Shown here piece after piece: positions 23,656 to 31,714 of a DNA stretch of 64,000 nucleotides. The notes under the pieces are model-generated. The model did not search any database. It was not told the DNA's origin and was given only the letters and a program-made list of their open reading frames with translations. The stretch is from Streptomyces canus (GTDB lineage: Bacteria > Actinomycetota > Actinomycetes > Streptomycetales > Streptomycetaceae): positions 799,274 through 863,273 of the forward strand of contig NZ_KQ948658.1 in the NCBI RefSeq assembly GCF_001514145.1, written 5' to 3'. Made by a program: the position numbers and the translations under genes. Every line of letters starts with the position of its first letter. Positions within the stretch are counted from its first letter, which is position 1.

Positions 23656-24270
23656 ATGGAGAACCCTCAGCACGTGAACACGAGGCCTGCGGCGGACATG
23701 GAGCCGCAGACCGCCGCGGGCAAGGTGCTCTGGCACTTCACGATGTCGCTGCACGGGTTTGTGGCGGGCCCCGGGCACGGGATGGACTGGATGACGGGGT
23801 TCTCGTTCCGGCCCGGTCTCGTCGAGGAGTACGCCGGAACGACCGGGGCCGTGCTGGGCGGGCGGGACGGCTGGGACGCCTTTCCCGACGCTGGTGGTGT
23901 CTACGGCGGTGCGTGGCAGGGAGCGGTGTTCGTCCTCACACACCACCCCAAGGACGCGCCGAGTGCCGACGGCGTGACCTTCCTGAGCTGTGACGTCGCC
24001 GAAGCGGTCCGGATCGCGCTCAAGGCTGCCGGCGGCAAGAACGTCGAGGTCCTCTCACCCACGATCGGCCGCCAACTCCTCGAACGCGGACTGATCGACG
24101 AGATCGACCTCCACATCGCGCCCGTCCTGCTCGGCGACGGCATCCGGCTGTTCGACAACCCCGGCGGTGCTCCCCTCCGCCTCGAACTCCTCAACGGCGG
24201 CGACCGCGCGGCCACGGTGAACGTGCGCTACCGACCGGCCACGACCGATGCCAGCCAGTCGGTCAGGTGA
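23656..24270 (+). CDS. Dihydrofolate-reductase-like (RibD C-terminal) family protein
   Basis: 204 residues from ATG 23656, after AGAGGA. LWHFTMSLHGFVAGPGHGMDWM is the typical start of the DHFR-like family that branches from RibD; AVLGGRDGWD and VFVLTHHP follow, with VEVLSPTIGRQLLERGLIDEIDLHIAPVLLGDG as the conserved C-terminal block. Such enzymes are presumed NADPH reductases of pterin- or deazaflavin-like substrates. The 3' end overlaps the convergent epoxide-hydrolase-like gene by 43 bases. Confidence 0.88.
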   Translation: MENPQHVNTRPAADMEPQTAAGKVLWHFTMSLHGFVAGPGHGMDWMTGFSFRPGLVEEYAGTTGAVLGGRDGWDAFPDAGGVYGGAWQGAVFVLTHHPKDAPSADGVTFLSCDVAEAVRIALKAAGGKNVEVLSPTIGRQLLERGLIDEIDLHIAPVLLGDGIRLFDNPGGAPLRLELLNGGDRAATVNVRYRPATTDASQSVR

Positions 24271-25214
24271 CGGCCGACCTCCTCGGGGCGTTCCTGCTGG
24301 ATCCAGTGTCCGCAGCCGTCTAGGAGATGGGCGCCGCGCAGACCGGGCAGGGTGCTGGGGAACGCGTCGATGGCGTCGGAGAGCCAGGTGGTGGAGGCGT
24401 CCAGGGTGCCGCCCAGGAAGAGAGAGGGCTGGCGGATCGCCGCGCCCGCGTGGGCGGCCAGATCCTTCCAGTCCCGGTCCATCGCGCGGTAGCGGTTCAG
24501 TGCACCGGTCAGGCCCGTGCGCTCGAACTCGCCCGCGTAGACGTCGAGATCGTCCTCGGTGAGCCAGCCCGGGAGGCGGTCGGCGGGGAAGCGGTCGCGG
24601 AGCCGGCCGCCGGGTGCGACGAAGTGGGGGTCGGCGGGCATGAGGTGGGCGTCGGCCGTGGGCATCGTGTCGGCCGAGAGCGCGGCATAGAAGCCGGCCA
24701 GCCAGCCGCGGACGTCTGGTTCGATCTCGCGCTCGGCCCGGCCGGGCTCCTGGAAGTAGGAGACGTAGAACTCCTCCTCCCCGCCGAGCCGCGCGAACAC
24801 CTCGCTGGGGCGGGGGCCGCCGGGCGGGGTGTACGGCACGCTCAGCAGGGCGACCGCGTGGAAGACGTCCGGCCTGAGCAGCGCCGAGTGCGCGGCGATC
24901 GTCGCACCCCAGTCGTGCCCGACGACCACCGCGGAACGCTCGCCGAGAGCCTCCACGACGGCCGCGTTGTCCTCCACCAGCTCGGTCATCCGGTACGCCG
25001 CCACCGTCTCGGGCTTCGAGGAGCGGCCGTATCCGCGTACGTCCACCGCGACCGCGCGGTATCCGGCCGCGGCCAGCACCGGAAGCTGGTGGCGCCACGA
25101 GTACCAGGACTCCGGGAAGCCGTGCAGCAGCAGGACCAGGGGCCCGCTGCCCTGCTCCACGAGGTGGATCCGGCCGGCGGGACCGGGGACCAGACGGTGG
25201 GTGCGGTGCGGCAT
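24228..25214 (-). CDS. Alpha/beta hydrolase, epoxide-hydrolase-like
   Basis: 328 residues. HGFPESWYSWRHQLPVLAAAGYRAVAVDVRGYGRSS contains the oxyanion-hole HGFPE motif; VVGHDWGATIAA gives the Asp nucleophile of epoxide hydrolases (rather than Ser); DGCGHWIQQERPEEV gives the catalytic His. Two cap-domain tyrosines that activate the epoxide are plausible in EFYVSYFQEP and NRYRAMDRDW. Cytoplasmic. The family call is firm; the substrate is unknown. Confidence 0.9.
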   Translation of the reverse strand: MPHRTHRLVPGPAGRIHLVEQGSGPLVLLLHGFPESWYSWRHQLPVLAAAGYRAVAVDVRGYGRSSKPETVAAYRMTELVEDNAAVVEALGERSAVVVGHDWGATIAAHSALLRPDVFHAVALLSVPYTPPGGPRPSEVFARLGGEEEFYVSYFQEPGRAEREIEPDVRGWLAGFYAALSADTMPTADAHLMPADPHFVAPGGRLRDRFPADRLPGWLTEDDLDVYAGEFERTGLTGALNRYRAMDRDWKDLAAHAGAAIRQPSLFLGGTLDASTTWLSDAIDAFPSTLPGLRGAHLLDGCGHWIQQERPEEVGRHLTDWLASVVAGR

Positions 25215-25344
25215 GTGTCCTCCGTGCGTACGGCGATGCGGTGCGGTGACGGCTCACGGACTGCGGCTCACGGCGATCCTGCCAACGTACGGCGGGATGG
25301 CGCGAGGTCTGTTGCCGGTTCGGCAAAACCGCAGGCCGGGGGCG

Positions 25345-25367
25345 TTGTCAGACCTGGCGCCTAGTGT
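25345..25367 (+). promoter_or_regulatory. PafBC (RecA-NDp)-like promoter before a leaderless GNAT gene
   Basis: TTGTCAGAC (25345-25353), eight bases, then TAGTGT (25362-25367) closely matches the mycobacterial RecA-independent DNA-damage promoter motif TTGTCRGTG-N8-TAnnnT recognised with PafBC. Only seven bases separate the -10 box from the ATG at 25375, so transcription should begin at or next to the start codon (leaderless). Confidence 0.55.
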
Positions 25368-25374
25368 GGCTGGC

Positions 25375-25887
25375 ATGGATACGGAACAGGTGCGGCTGGT
25401 GCCCTGGGCGGAGGGCGACTTCTGGCTGCTGGAGCGGACCAACAGCCCCGAGATGACCGATCACTTGGGCGGGCCGGAGAGCGAGGAGAAGCTCGTCGCA
25501 CGGCATCGGCGGTACGTCGAGCTGTCGTCGGGGCGGATGTACCGCGTCACGTTCGCGGACGGCGGGGAGACCGCGGGCTCGGTCGGGTTCTGGCAGCGCG
25601 AGTGGCGGGACTCCCTGATATGGGAGACCGGGTGGGGGATCCTGCCGGAGTTCCAGGGACGGGGACTGGCCGCGCAGGCGGCCCGCGCCATCGTGGAAGA
25701 GGCACGGGCCGCCGGAGAGCACCGGTATCTGCACGCGTTCCCGAGCGTGGACCACACCGCGTCGAACAGCGTCTGTCGCCGGGCGGGCTTCACGCTGCTC
25801 GGACAGGCCGAGTTCGAGTACCCGAAGGGACACTGGCTCACGTCGAACGACTGGCGGTACGACCTGACGGGCGGCGACGGCGGCTGA
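25375..25887 (+). CDS. GNAT-family N-acetyltransferase
   Basis: 170 residues from ATG 25375. GNAT motifs are visible: VRLVPWAEGDFWLLERTNSPEMTDHLGG at the start (RimJ/RimL-like), GSVGFWQREW (strand 4), WETGWGILPEFQGRGLAAQAARAIVEEAR (acetyl-CoA pyrophosphate loop Q-G-R-G-L-A) and NSVCRRAGFTLLGQAEFEYPKGH (strand 5 and C-terminal motif). The predicted promoter suggests DNA-damage induction and a leaderless transcript. Substrate unknown. Confidence 0.9.
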   Translation: MDTEQVRLVPWAEGDFWLLERTNSPEMTDHLGGPESEEKLVARHRRYVELSSGRMYRVTFADGGETAGSVGFWQREWRDSLIWETGWGILPEFQGRGLAAQAARAIVEEARAAGEHRYLHAFPSVDHTASNSVCRRAGFTLLGQAEFEYPKGHWLTSNDWRYDLTGGDGG

Positions 25888-25927
25888 GGGGGGCGTGAGG
25901 GCGGGCGGTGGCGGTCGGGGTGGGCCG

Positions 25928-26842
25928 TCAGCGGGTGGCGTCCGCCAATTCGCCCACCACCCGGGTCGCGACGGGCACCTTCACCCCGTGCCGGTCCGCC
26001 GCGCGCAGCAACGCCCCGCCGATCGCGTCCAGTTCGAGAGGGCGGCTCGCCTCCGCGTCGCGCTGCATCGAGGACTTCGTCCGGGGTGGGAAGGCGTCGT
26101 AGCGGGCAAGGGCCTGGGCCGGGTCGGCGGGGCCGCCGCAGGCCGCGCTGACCGCGGCGGTCTCCTCGACCAGGGCGGTCAGCTCCTCGCGGTGGCGGGT
26201 GCGTACCTCGCCGAGGGGGAGGCCGTGCAGGGTGGTGAGGAGGGCGAAGGGAGCGAGGAAGGACATCTTGGCCCACAGGGCGGCCGACTCGTCGTCCAGG
26301 ACACGGGTCCTGGGGCCTGCATCGGCCAGGGCGGAGGCCAGTGCGTCGAGGCGCTCGCGGGGGACGCCGTCGCCGGTCAGGTCGATCTCGGCGAAGGGGC
26401 TGCCGTGCTCGATGACACCCGGCTCGATCCGTGTCGACTCGACGCGGATCACCGCCGGGGCGACCCGGTCCGGGCGGTAGCGGGTGCGCAGGGAGTCCGG
26501 GTGTTCCACGCCGTTCAGGAGGGGGACGACCAGGCCGTCGCCCAGGGCGGTGGGCGGGACGCGGTCGAGGGCGGGGCGGAGGGAGGTGTGCTTGACGGCG
26601 ATCAGGCAGGCGTCGACCGGTTCGCGCAGTTCGGTGTCGGCCTCCACGGGGACGGTGAAGTCGCCGAAGGTGCCGCTGCGGACCTGGAGTCCGGCCGTGC
26701 GCAGGGTGGTCGCCGTGGCGTCGCCCGCCAGGCAGATCACGCGGTGTCCGGCGCGGGCGAGGAGGGCGGCGAGAAGGCCGCCGGTGCCGCCCGGGCCCAG
26801 GACGGCCACGGTGAGTTTCTGGTGCGCCGAGTCGTGCGCCAT
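25928..26842 (-). CDS. Ketopantoate-reductase-like 2-dehydropantoate 2-reductase family
   Basis: 304 residues from ATG 26842. The NADPH-binding Rossmann start is KLTVAVLGPGGTGGLLAALLARAGHRVICLAG (GPGGTGG in place of the commoner GxGxxG). CLIAVKHTSL has the conserved lysine region, VVPLLNGVEHPDSLR the second, and LWAKMSFLAPFALLTTLHG, SSMQRDAEASRPLELDAIGGALLRAADRHGV the C-terminal catalytic helix with Glu. PanE makes pantoate in coenzyme A synthesis, but bacteria hold many paralogues, so this may act on another 2-keto acid. Confidence 0.87.
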   Translation of the reverse strand: MAHDSAHQKLTVAVLGPGGTGGLLAALLARAGHRVICLAGDATATTLRTAGLQVRSGTFGDFTVPVEADTELREPVDACLIAVKHTSLRPALDRVPPTALGDGLVVPLLNGVEHPDSLRTRYRPDRVAPAVIRVESTRIEPGVIEHGSPFAEIDLTGDGVPRERLDALASALADAGPRTRVLDDESAALWAKMSFLAPFALLTTLHGLPLGEVRTRHREELTALVEETAAVSAACGGPADPAQALARYDAFPPRTKSSMQRDAEASRPLELDAIGGALLRAADRHGVKVPVATRVVGELADATR

Positions 26843-26959
26843 GTCGGATTGTTCCTCTCGTCGGTCGGCCCCGGAACCGGTGGCCGCCTCGTCGAGGATC
26901 ATGACATTCGGAACGGGCGGACGGAAGCGCCGATCCGCTCGGGGAGGGAGACTGTCGGT

Positions 26960-27190
26960 ATGTGCCGCAGTATCAAGACGCTTCGTCCGCCCGTGTTGCC
27001 CGAGGAGGCGACGGAGGAGGAGATCCGGGCCGCCGCGCTTCAGTATGTGCGCAAGGTGTCGGGCTTCCGGGCCCCCGCCGCCCACAACCAGGAGGTGTTC
27101 GAACGGGCCGTGGAGGTGATCGCGGAGGCCACGGCGGAGTTGCTGGCGGGCCTGGAAGTCCGCGGAGCGGCTCGCCGCGAGGCGGGGTGA
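26960..27190 (+). CDS. DUF2277-family small protein
   Basis: 76 residues beginning MCRSIKTLRPPVLPEEATEEEI, the constant start of DUF2277 proteins, with LQYVRKVSGFRAPAAHNQEVFERAV as the second conserved block. Helical; function unknown. It is divergent from the ketopantoate-reductase-like gene with 117 bases between starts. Confidence 0.88.
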   Translation: MCRSIKTLRPPVLPEEATEEEIRAAALQYVRKVSGFRAPAAHNQEVFERAVEVIAEATAELLAGLEVRGAARREAG

Positions 27191-27275
27191 CCTGGGCGGG
27201 CGCCGGGTGCGGGGGCCTCCGGCCGGGGTAGGCCGTGCTCGCCGCCGGGCGGGTGTCGCCTCGGTTGGACCTGTC

Positions 27276-27560
27276 CGGGGGCGCGGGGTGGTGTGTAGGT
27301 GCGGCTCCGCCGCGAGAGCGCGACCAGAGCCCCCATCGACCGGCCCTCACTGTCCCCGGGCCGACGCACGTTCTGTGCGGGCGCGCGCGGCGCTGTGTCC
27401 GTGCGGCTCGCCGAGGCGGCGTGACCAGCCCCTATCGGCCTGTGGCCGACGCGCGTCCTGTGCCGGGTCGGCTGGAACTGCCCGGGCGCGGTGCTGTGTT
27501 CAGGTGCGGCTTCGCCGAGGGGGCGACCAGCCTCATCGGTCCGCAGCCGACATACGTCCC
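27276..27560. repeat. Three diverged copies of a Streptomyces-type intergenic repeat
   Basis: Three units of roughly 80-105 bases, starting near 27276, 27378 and 27483, each run GCGCGG...GTG(C)TGTGT...GTGCGGCT(C/T)CGCCG...GCGACCAG(C)C...CATCGG/TATCGG...CCGACG...GT. The common motifs GTGCGGCT, CGCCGAG and GACCAGCC recur in the same order. The stretch between the DUF2277 gene and the DedA gene (27191-27567) holds no credible gene, only this array. Confidence 0.7.
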
Positions 27561-27567
27561 GCCGCCG

Positions 27568-28179
27568 CTATCGCGCTTCCGCTGTCACCGGACGTCGTCG
27601 CATCACATACGCCGCTCCCGCTCCCGCCCCGAACAGCGCCGCTACCGAGACCCCCGTCGCCAGCCAGGTCGCCCCCAGCCAGTGGGCGCCGAAGTAGCCG
27701 AGGGCGACGCTGTACGCGGCCCAGGACAGGCCCGCGAGGGCGGACCAGGGGAGGAAGTCACGGGCTCGGCGGTGGGCGGTGCCGGCGAGGAGGGAGACCA
27801 CCGAGCGGCCGGCGGGGGCGAAGCGGGCGAGGACCACCAGGGCCCCGCCGCCCGCGGAAAGCGCGTCGCCGAGACGTTCCTGCGCCGTGGTGAGACGACG
27901 CGAGCGGGCGATCGCGCGGTCGAGGCGCGCACCGCCCCGGAAGGCGAGGCGGTAGGCCGCCAGGTCGCCCAGGACGGAGGCGGTCGTCGCGCACAGGATC
28001 AGGGCCATCACGTCCGGGACCTTGCCGGTCGCCGCGCTGCCCGCGGCCGCGGCCGTCGCGGCCGTGATGACCAGCACCCCGCTGGGCAGCAACGGCACGA
28101 ACACGTCGAGGAGCACCGACAGCGCGACCATGGCGTAGATCCATGGACTGCCGGTCAAAAACCCCAGATTCTCCAGCAC
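27568..28179 (-). CDS. DedA-family membrane protein (second copy)
   Basis: 203 residues. VFVPLLPSGVLVITAATAAAAG matches the re-entrant region, GDLAAYRLAFRGG the following loop, and VVLARFAPAGRSVVSLLAGTAHRRARDFLPWSALAGLSWAAYSVALGYFGAHWLG the conserved F-x-P-x-x-R block of VTT-domain proteins. It is more diverged than the copy at 6369-7001, and the usual ENxxPPxPSE signature is reduced. A membrane transporter or flippase role is likely. Confidence 0.82.
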   Translation of the reverse strand: MLENLGFLTGSPWIYAMVALSVLLDVFVPLLPSGVLVITAATAAAAGSAATGKVPDVMALILCATTASVLGDLAAYRLAFRGGARLDRAIARSRRLTTAQERLGDALSAGGGALVVLARFAPAGRSVVSLLAGTAHRRARDFLPWSALAGLSWAAYSVALGYFGAHWLGATWLATGVSVAALFGAGAGAAYVMRRRPVTAEAR

Positions 28180-28304
28180 CGCGACTCCCCGTGATTCCCC
28201 CGTAGACAGCCATACAGCGTACGCCTGGGCCGGGACAGGAGATTCACGGGGGGCTCATGAGATGGGTGCGGCATGTTCACCCGGCTGCCGCGTCCGAACG
28301 TGCC

Positions 28305-28338
28305 GGTGCCCTCCCCCACGGACGCGGGGGAGGGCACC
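28305..28338. terminator. Strong terminator hairpin between DoxX and DedA genes
   Basis: GGTGCCCTCCCCC and GGGGGAGGGCACC form a perfect 13-bp stem with an 8-base loop. It lies just after the stop of the minus-strand DoxX gene, so it most likely ends that transcript before the DedA gene. A T-tract is not obvious, as is usual in Streptomyces. Confidence 0.85.
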
Positions 28339-28352
28339 GTACGCAATTCGCC

Positions 28353-28802
28353 TCAGACGGCCACGGGCTCCGCCGCCGGCTTCCGCTCCTCGGCCGAGCG
28401 CTTCGCGAACAGCCGGTCCAGGCCGAACGCGCCGGACCCGGTGAAGACCAGCAGCAGGAAGGCCCAGCTGAACATCGCCGCGGCCTCGCCGCCGTTCTCC
28501 ATGGGCCACAGGGCCATGGGCTGGTGCACCTTGAAGTACGCGTACGCCATGGATCCCGCGGCGATGAGCGCGGCGACGCGGGTGCCCAGGCCGAGCAGTA
28601 CGAGGCCGCCGCCGACGAGCTGGATCACGGCCGCGTACCAGCCGGGCCAGGTGCCCGCTTCGAGGGTGCCGCCGTCGGTGCCCGAGGCGCCGCCGAGGAC
28701 ACCGAAGAGGGAAGCGGCGCCGTGACAGAGGAAGAGCAGGCCGACGACGATGCGGTAGAGGCCGAGGGCGTATGGCTGGGCGCTGTTCAGGCGTCCGGTC
28801 AT
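28353..28802 (-). CDS. DoxX-family membrane protein
   Basis: 149 residues from ATG 28802, nine bases after AAGGAG; an upstream in-frame start adds a Pro-rich leader without similarity. ALGLYRIVVGLLFLCHGAASLFG is the DoxX first helix, ALGLGTRVAALIAAGSMAYAYFKVHQP the middle motif, and NGGEAAAMFSWAFLLLVFTGSGAFGLDRLF the last, giving four membrane helices. DoxX-like proteins are linked to thiol/redox balance or thiosulfate oxidation; here the role is unknown. Confidence 0.88.
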   Translation of the reverse strand: MTGRLNSAQPYALGLYRIVVGLLFLCHGAASLFGVLGGASGTDGGTLEAGTWPGWYAAVIQLVGGGLVLLGLGTRVAALIAAGSMAYAYFKVHQPMALWPMENGGEAAAMFSWAFLLLVFTGSGAFGLDRLFAKRSAEERKPAAEPVAV

Positions 28803-28889
28803 TGTGGGGGACTCCTTCGGTCGGGTCGGTCCCACAGGGGGGTCGCCCCAGGGGGATGGAACCGAGTGAGTCATCCACGTTAGGTGCCC

Positions 28890-31568
28890 CTAATCTATGC
28901 TTGCAAGTTCAACATTTGGCCACTCGTTTGCCTCTCTGGTCCCTCCTGTTTCGCCCGCCGTCGCACGTAGAACGGCTCTCGCCACTGCATCGGCGTCCGA
29001 AAGCGTGACCGAATCCACCCCTGGCCGGGCGCCGGCCGCGGTCACCCAGTGCACCCCCTCGGTGGGCACACCGAAGGCGAACCTCCTTGCGTGGGACCGC
29101 CCTTGACGGTCGATCAGGTGATACGGCCGCCGGGTGACGTCCAGGCCGCCGGTCTCGTAACCGTCGACGGTGTGTGGACGGCACTGGCCCGTCTTCAGCA
29201 GCCGGGCGAGCAAGTCGTCGGCGGTGCGCCGCAGATCCGGTTCCGGAAGGCGCGCCTCTATGAGGGTCGTCACGTGTACGGCGGACCCCGGCACCTCGGG
29301 CGAGCGGGCCACCCAACTGCCGTCCGCCTCGCGGACCTCCAGGCGAGGGCCCAGGACGTCCACGGTGCCCGCTTCGATCAGCGCGGTCAGTTCCTCGATG
29401 CGGCGGCGGGGCGGGCCGATGGAGAGGAAGGCGTTGAGAGGCGTGTACCAGCGGTCCAGGTGGTCCCGGCGGGACGGGCCCGCGAGGCCGCAGTGGTCGA
29501 CTATCTGCCGCAGTTCGTTGCGCAGGTCCCGCAGGACGTCGAGGGCCGCCTTCAGAGGGCCGGCGACGTTGCCGAGCGCGGCCTCGGTGGCGTCCTGGCG
29601 CAGATGGCCGAGGAGCCAGTTCCGCCACGTGCCGGGGTCCGTGAAGGTCTGTCCGGTGTACGGCCGTGACATGCGGTCCCAGGACCAGCGGTCGGCGTGC
29701 GGGATGCCGAACTCGTCCAGTACGGCGGCCTCTTCGGGGCAGCGGTGGTCCGTGGCGAGGAAGCGGTCCCTGAACTCCCTGTCTTCGACGAGGGCTTCGT
29801 AGTAGACCGTCTCCACCTCCTTTGCCACCAGCGGCCATATCTCCGTGAGGAAGTCGGGGGCCTCGCCGGAGTCGGCGCGTTTGCGGAAGCGGGCGATCGT
29901 CTCGTCGGTGAGGACGTGGGGGAGGTGGCGGCCGTAGGGGCCCTTGGCGTTGTCGCCGCGTGCCTGGTAGGGGATGCCGCGGCGTGAACCGGCGTACAGG
30001 CGCGGTTCGTCGCCGGAGGGGAGGTAGCGCAGGGTGCCGGTGTCCGAGCGGACGAAACGGCCACCGCGGCCGGTGGTCAGCAGGGCCATGTGGTCGAAGA
30101 AGTTCAGGCCCAGGCCGCGCAGCAGCACCGGCTCGTGCGGTCGTATGCGGGACAGGTCCACGTCAGCGGGGTTCGCGGGCGGGACGTGGCGCAGACCGTG
30201 GCGTTCGGCGTGGGCGGTGTGGCTGCGCTGGGGCGCGTCGGCGACGACCGGCAGATGCCCCTGCGCGAGGACCACGGCCGACAGTCCGTACAGCACGGTC
30301 CCGTCGTCCAGCGTCACCGTCTGCCGCCCGTCGACGGCGTCATCGACCCGCACGGCCCGCGCGGCGTGCACCTCGACCCTCACCACCGCGGGTGCCTGCC
30401 GCACGATCCGCGCGAACACCCACTCCAGGTAACGCCCGTACTGAACACGGCTCGGATAGTCATCGGGCCCGAGCGGGTAATCCGTGCCAAGCCCCGAATC
30501 CGTGCCGGACCCCGCCACCTGGCCGGAGTCGGGCGCCCCGCCCGCTCCCGGTCGTCCATCGCCGCTTCCGGGCTTGTGGCTCGCGCGTGACGTTTCGTCG
30601 AGGCCCGGCACGCTGCCGGGGTCGGGCTTCCCTCCGGGCCCTGCCCGTCCGGGGTCGGGGGTCCCGCCAAGTCCTGCCCGTCCGGGGTCGGGGGTCCCGC
30701 CAAGTCCTGCCCGTCCGGGGTCGGGGGTCCCGCCAAGTCCTGCCCGTCCGGGGTCGGGGGTCCCGCCAAGTCCTGCCCGTCCGGGGTCGGGCGTCCCGCC
30801 AAGTCCTGCCCGTCCGGGGTCGGGCGTCCCGCCAACCCCCGCCCGTCCGGCGTCGGTTTCCGGACCGGCGTGCCGTCGTGGCTCCTTCTCGGTGCCGGAC
30901 CCCGCCACCTGGCCGGAGTCGGGCGCCCCGCCCGCTCCCGGTCGTCCATCGCCGCTTCCGGGCTTGTGGCTCGCGCGTGACGTTTCGTCGAGGCCCGGCA
31001 CGCTGCCGGGGTCGGGCTTCCCTCCGGGCCCTGCCCGTCCGGCGTCGGGCGTCCCGCCAAGTCCTGCCCGTCCGGGGTCGGGCGTCCCGCCAAGTCCTGC
31101 CCGTCCGGGGTCGGTTTCCGGACCGGCGTGCCGTCGTGGCTCCTTCTCGGTGCCGGGCCCTGTCTCCCCCTCGGCACCGCACCCCGCCCCCTCCTTCACC
31201 CCCCACCGCCCGCACGCCCACTCGTGCAGGCTCGGCCCCCGGCGTATCGGTCCCGCGCAGTCCACGCTCTCGTCGGTGAACAGGGTGACCTGGGAGGCCA
31301 CCGTGTTCATCAGGAGGTCGGGGGACTGGGTGGGGCGCCATACGCGGCCGGGGCCCGGTGGGGACGGGTCGATGACGTGGACCGTCAAGTGGGCGCCGGG
31401 CGGGAGGAGTTCGGGGGCGGAGGCGCAGAGGCGTTCCAGGACGCTGGTGCCGCGGGGTCCCGCGCCGACCAGGGCGACGGAGACGGGCGCGTGGTCCGTG
31501 GTCGGTGCGGGCAAGAGCGGGACTCCCGGGCGTGTGGGGGCGCGCGTGGCGGAGCCGTGGAGCTCCAC
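28890..31568 (-). CDS. FAD/NAD(P)-binding oxidoreductase-like protein with large repeat insert
   Basis: 892 residues. The N-terminal Rossmann motif VSVALVGAGPRGTSVLERL (29-47) and MNTVASQVTLFTDESV (88-102) match the FAD/NAD(P)-binding (NAD_binding_9-type) family, as do VVLAQGHLPV, LRGLGLNFFDHMALLT and the long C-terminal domain. Related proteins are, from memory, about 650 residues long. The excess is explained by residues about 126-362, a Gly/Pro/Asp-rich block of tandem repeats between two conserved segments. The start is GTG 31568, without a clear ribosome site, so the N-terminus is uncertain. Function unknown; peptide or siderophore N-hydroxylation relatives exist. Confidence 0.8.
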   Translation of the reverse strand: MELHGSATRAPTRPGVPLLPAPTTDHAPVSVALVGAGPRGTSVLERLCASAPELLPPGAHLTVHVIDPSPPGPGRVWRPTQSPDLLMNTVASQVTLFTDESVDCAGPIRRGPSLHEWACGRWGVKEGAGCGAEGETGPGTEKEPRRHAGPETDPGRAGLGGTPDPGRAGLGGTPDAGRAGPGGKPDPGSVPGLDETSRASHKPGSGDGRPGAGGAPDSGQVAGSGTEKEPRRHAGPETDAGRAGVGGTPDPGRAGLGGTPDPGRAGLGGTPDPGRAGLGGTPDPGRAGLGGTPDPGRAGLGGTPDPGRAGPGGKPDPGSVPGLDETSRASHKPGSGDGRPGAGGAPDSGQVAGSGTDSGLGTDYPLGPDDYPSRVQYGRYLEWVFARIVRQAPAVVRVEVHAARAVRVDDAVDGRQTVTLDDGTVLYGLSAVVLAQGHLPVVADAPQRSHTAHAERHGLRHVPPANPADVDLSRIRPHEPVLLRGLGLNFFDHMALLTTGRGGRFVRSDTGTLRYLPSGDEPRLYAGSRRGIPYQARGDNAKGPYGRHLPHVLTDETIARFRKRADSGEAPDFLTEIWPLVAKEVETVYYEALVEDREFRDRFLATDHRCPEEAAVLDEFGIPHADRWSWDRMSRPYTGQTFTDPGTWRNWLLGHLRQDATEAALGNVAGPLKAALDVLRDLRNELRQIVDHCGLAGPSRRDHLDRWYTPLNAFLSIGPPRRRIEELTALIEAGTVDVLGPRLEVREADGSWVARSPEVPGSAVHVTTLIEARLPEPDLRRTADDLLARLLKTGQCRPHTVDGYETGGLDVTRRPYHLIDRQGRSHARRFAFGVPTEGVHWVTAAGARPGVDSVTLSDADAVARAVLRATAGETGGTREANEWPNVELASID
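30498..31160 (-). repeat. Nested in-frame tandem repeats within the FAD/NAD(P)-binding gene
   Basis: A 33-bp unit encoding DPGRAGLGGTP occurs 3 times in one block and 7 times in the next (five of the seven identical). Both blocks are embedded in a larger unit (EKEPRRHAGPET ... DPGSVPGLDETSRASHKPGS ... APDSGQVAGSGT) that is itself duplicated, with 390 bases between corresponding points (30502 and 30892). All units are multiples of three, so the frame is never broken. Confidence 0.95.
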
Positions 31569-31714
31569 CGGAAGCGGACGGTCCGCCTCATCATGCCGTC
31601 GGGAGTACGGGGTGCCGAGCCTGAAGGGCCGGGAGGGCCTGGACTGTGGGATGCATCACGAGCATCCCGTGCCACGGGTACAACAAGCAGCCGGAAGGGG
31701 CTGGAATGAGTCGA

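Noticed and set aside
30498..31160. Regularly spaced 33-bp repeats considered as a CRISPR array
   Set aside because: Units are directly adjacent with no unique spacers, they encode DPGRAGLGGTP in frame, and no cas gene is near.
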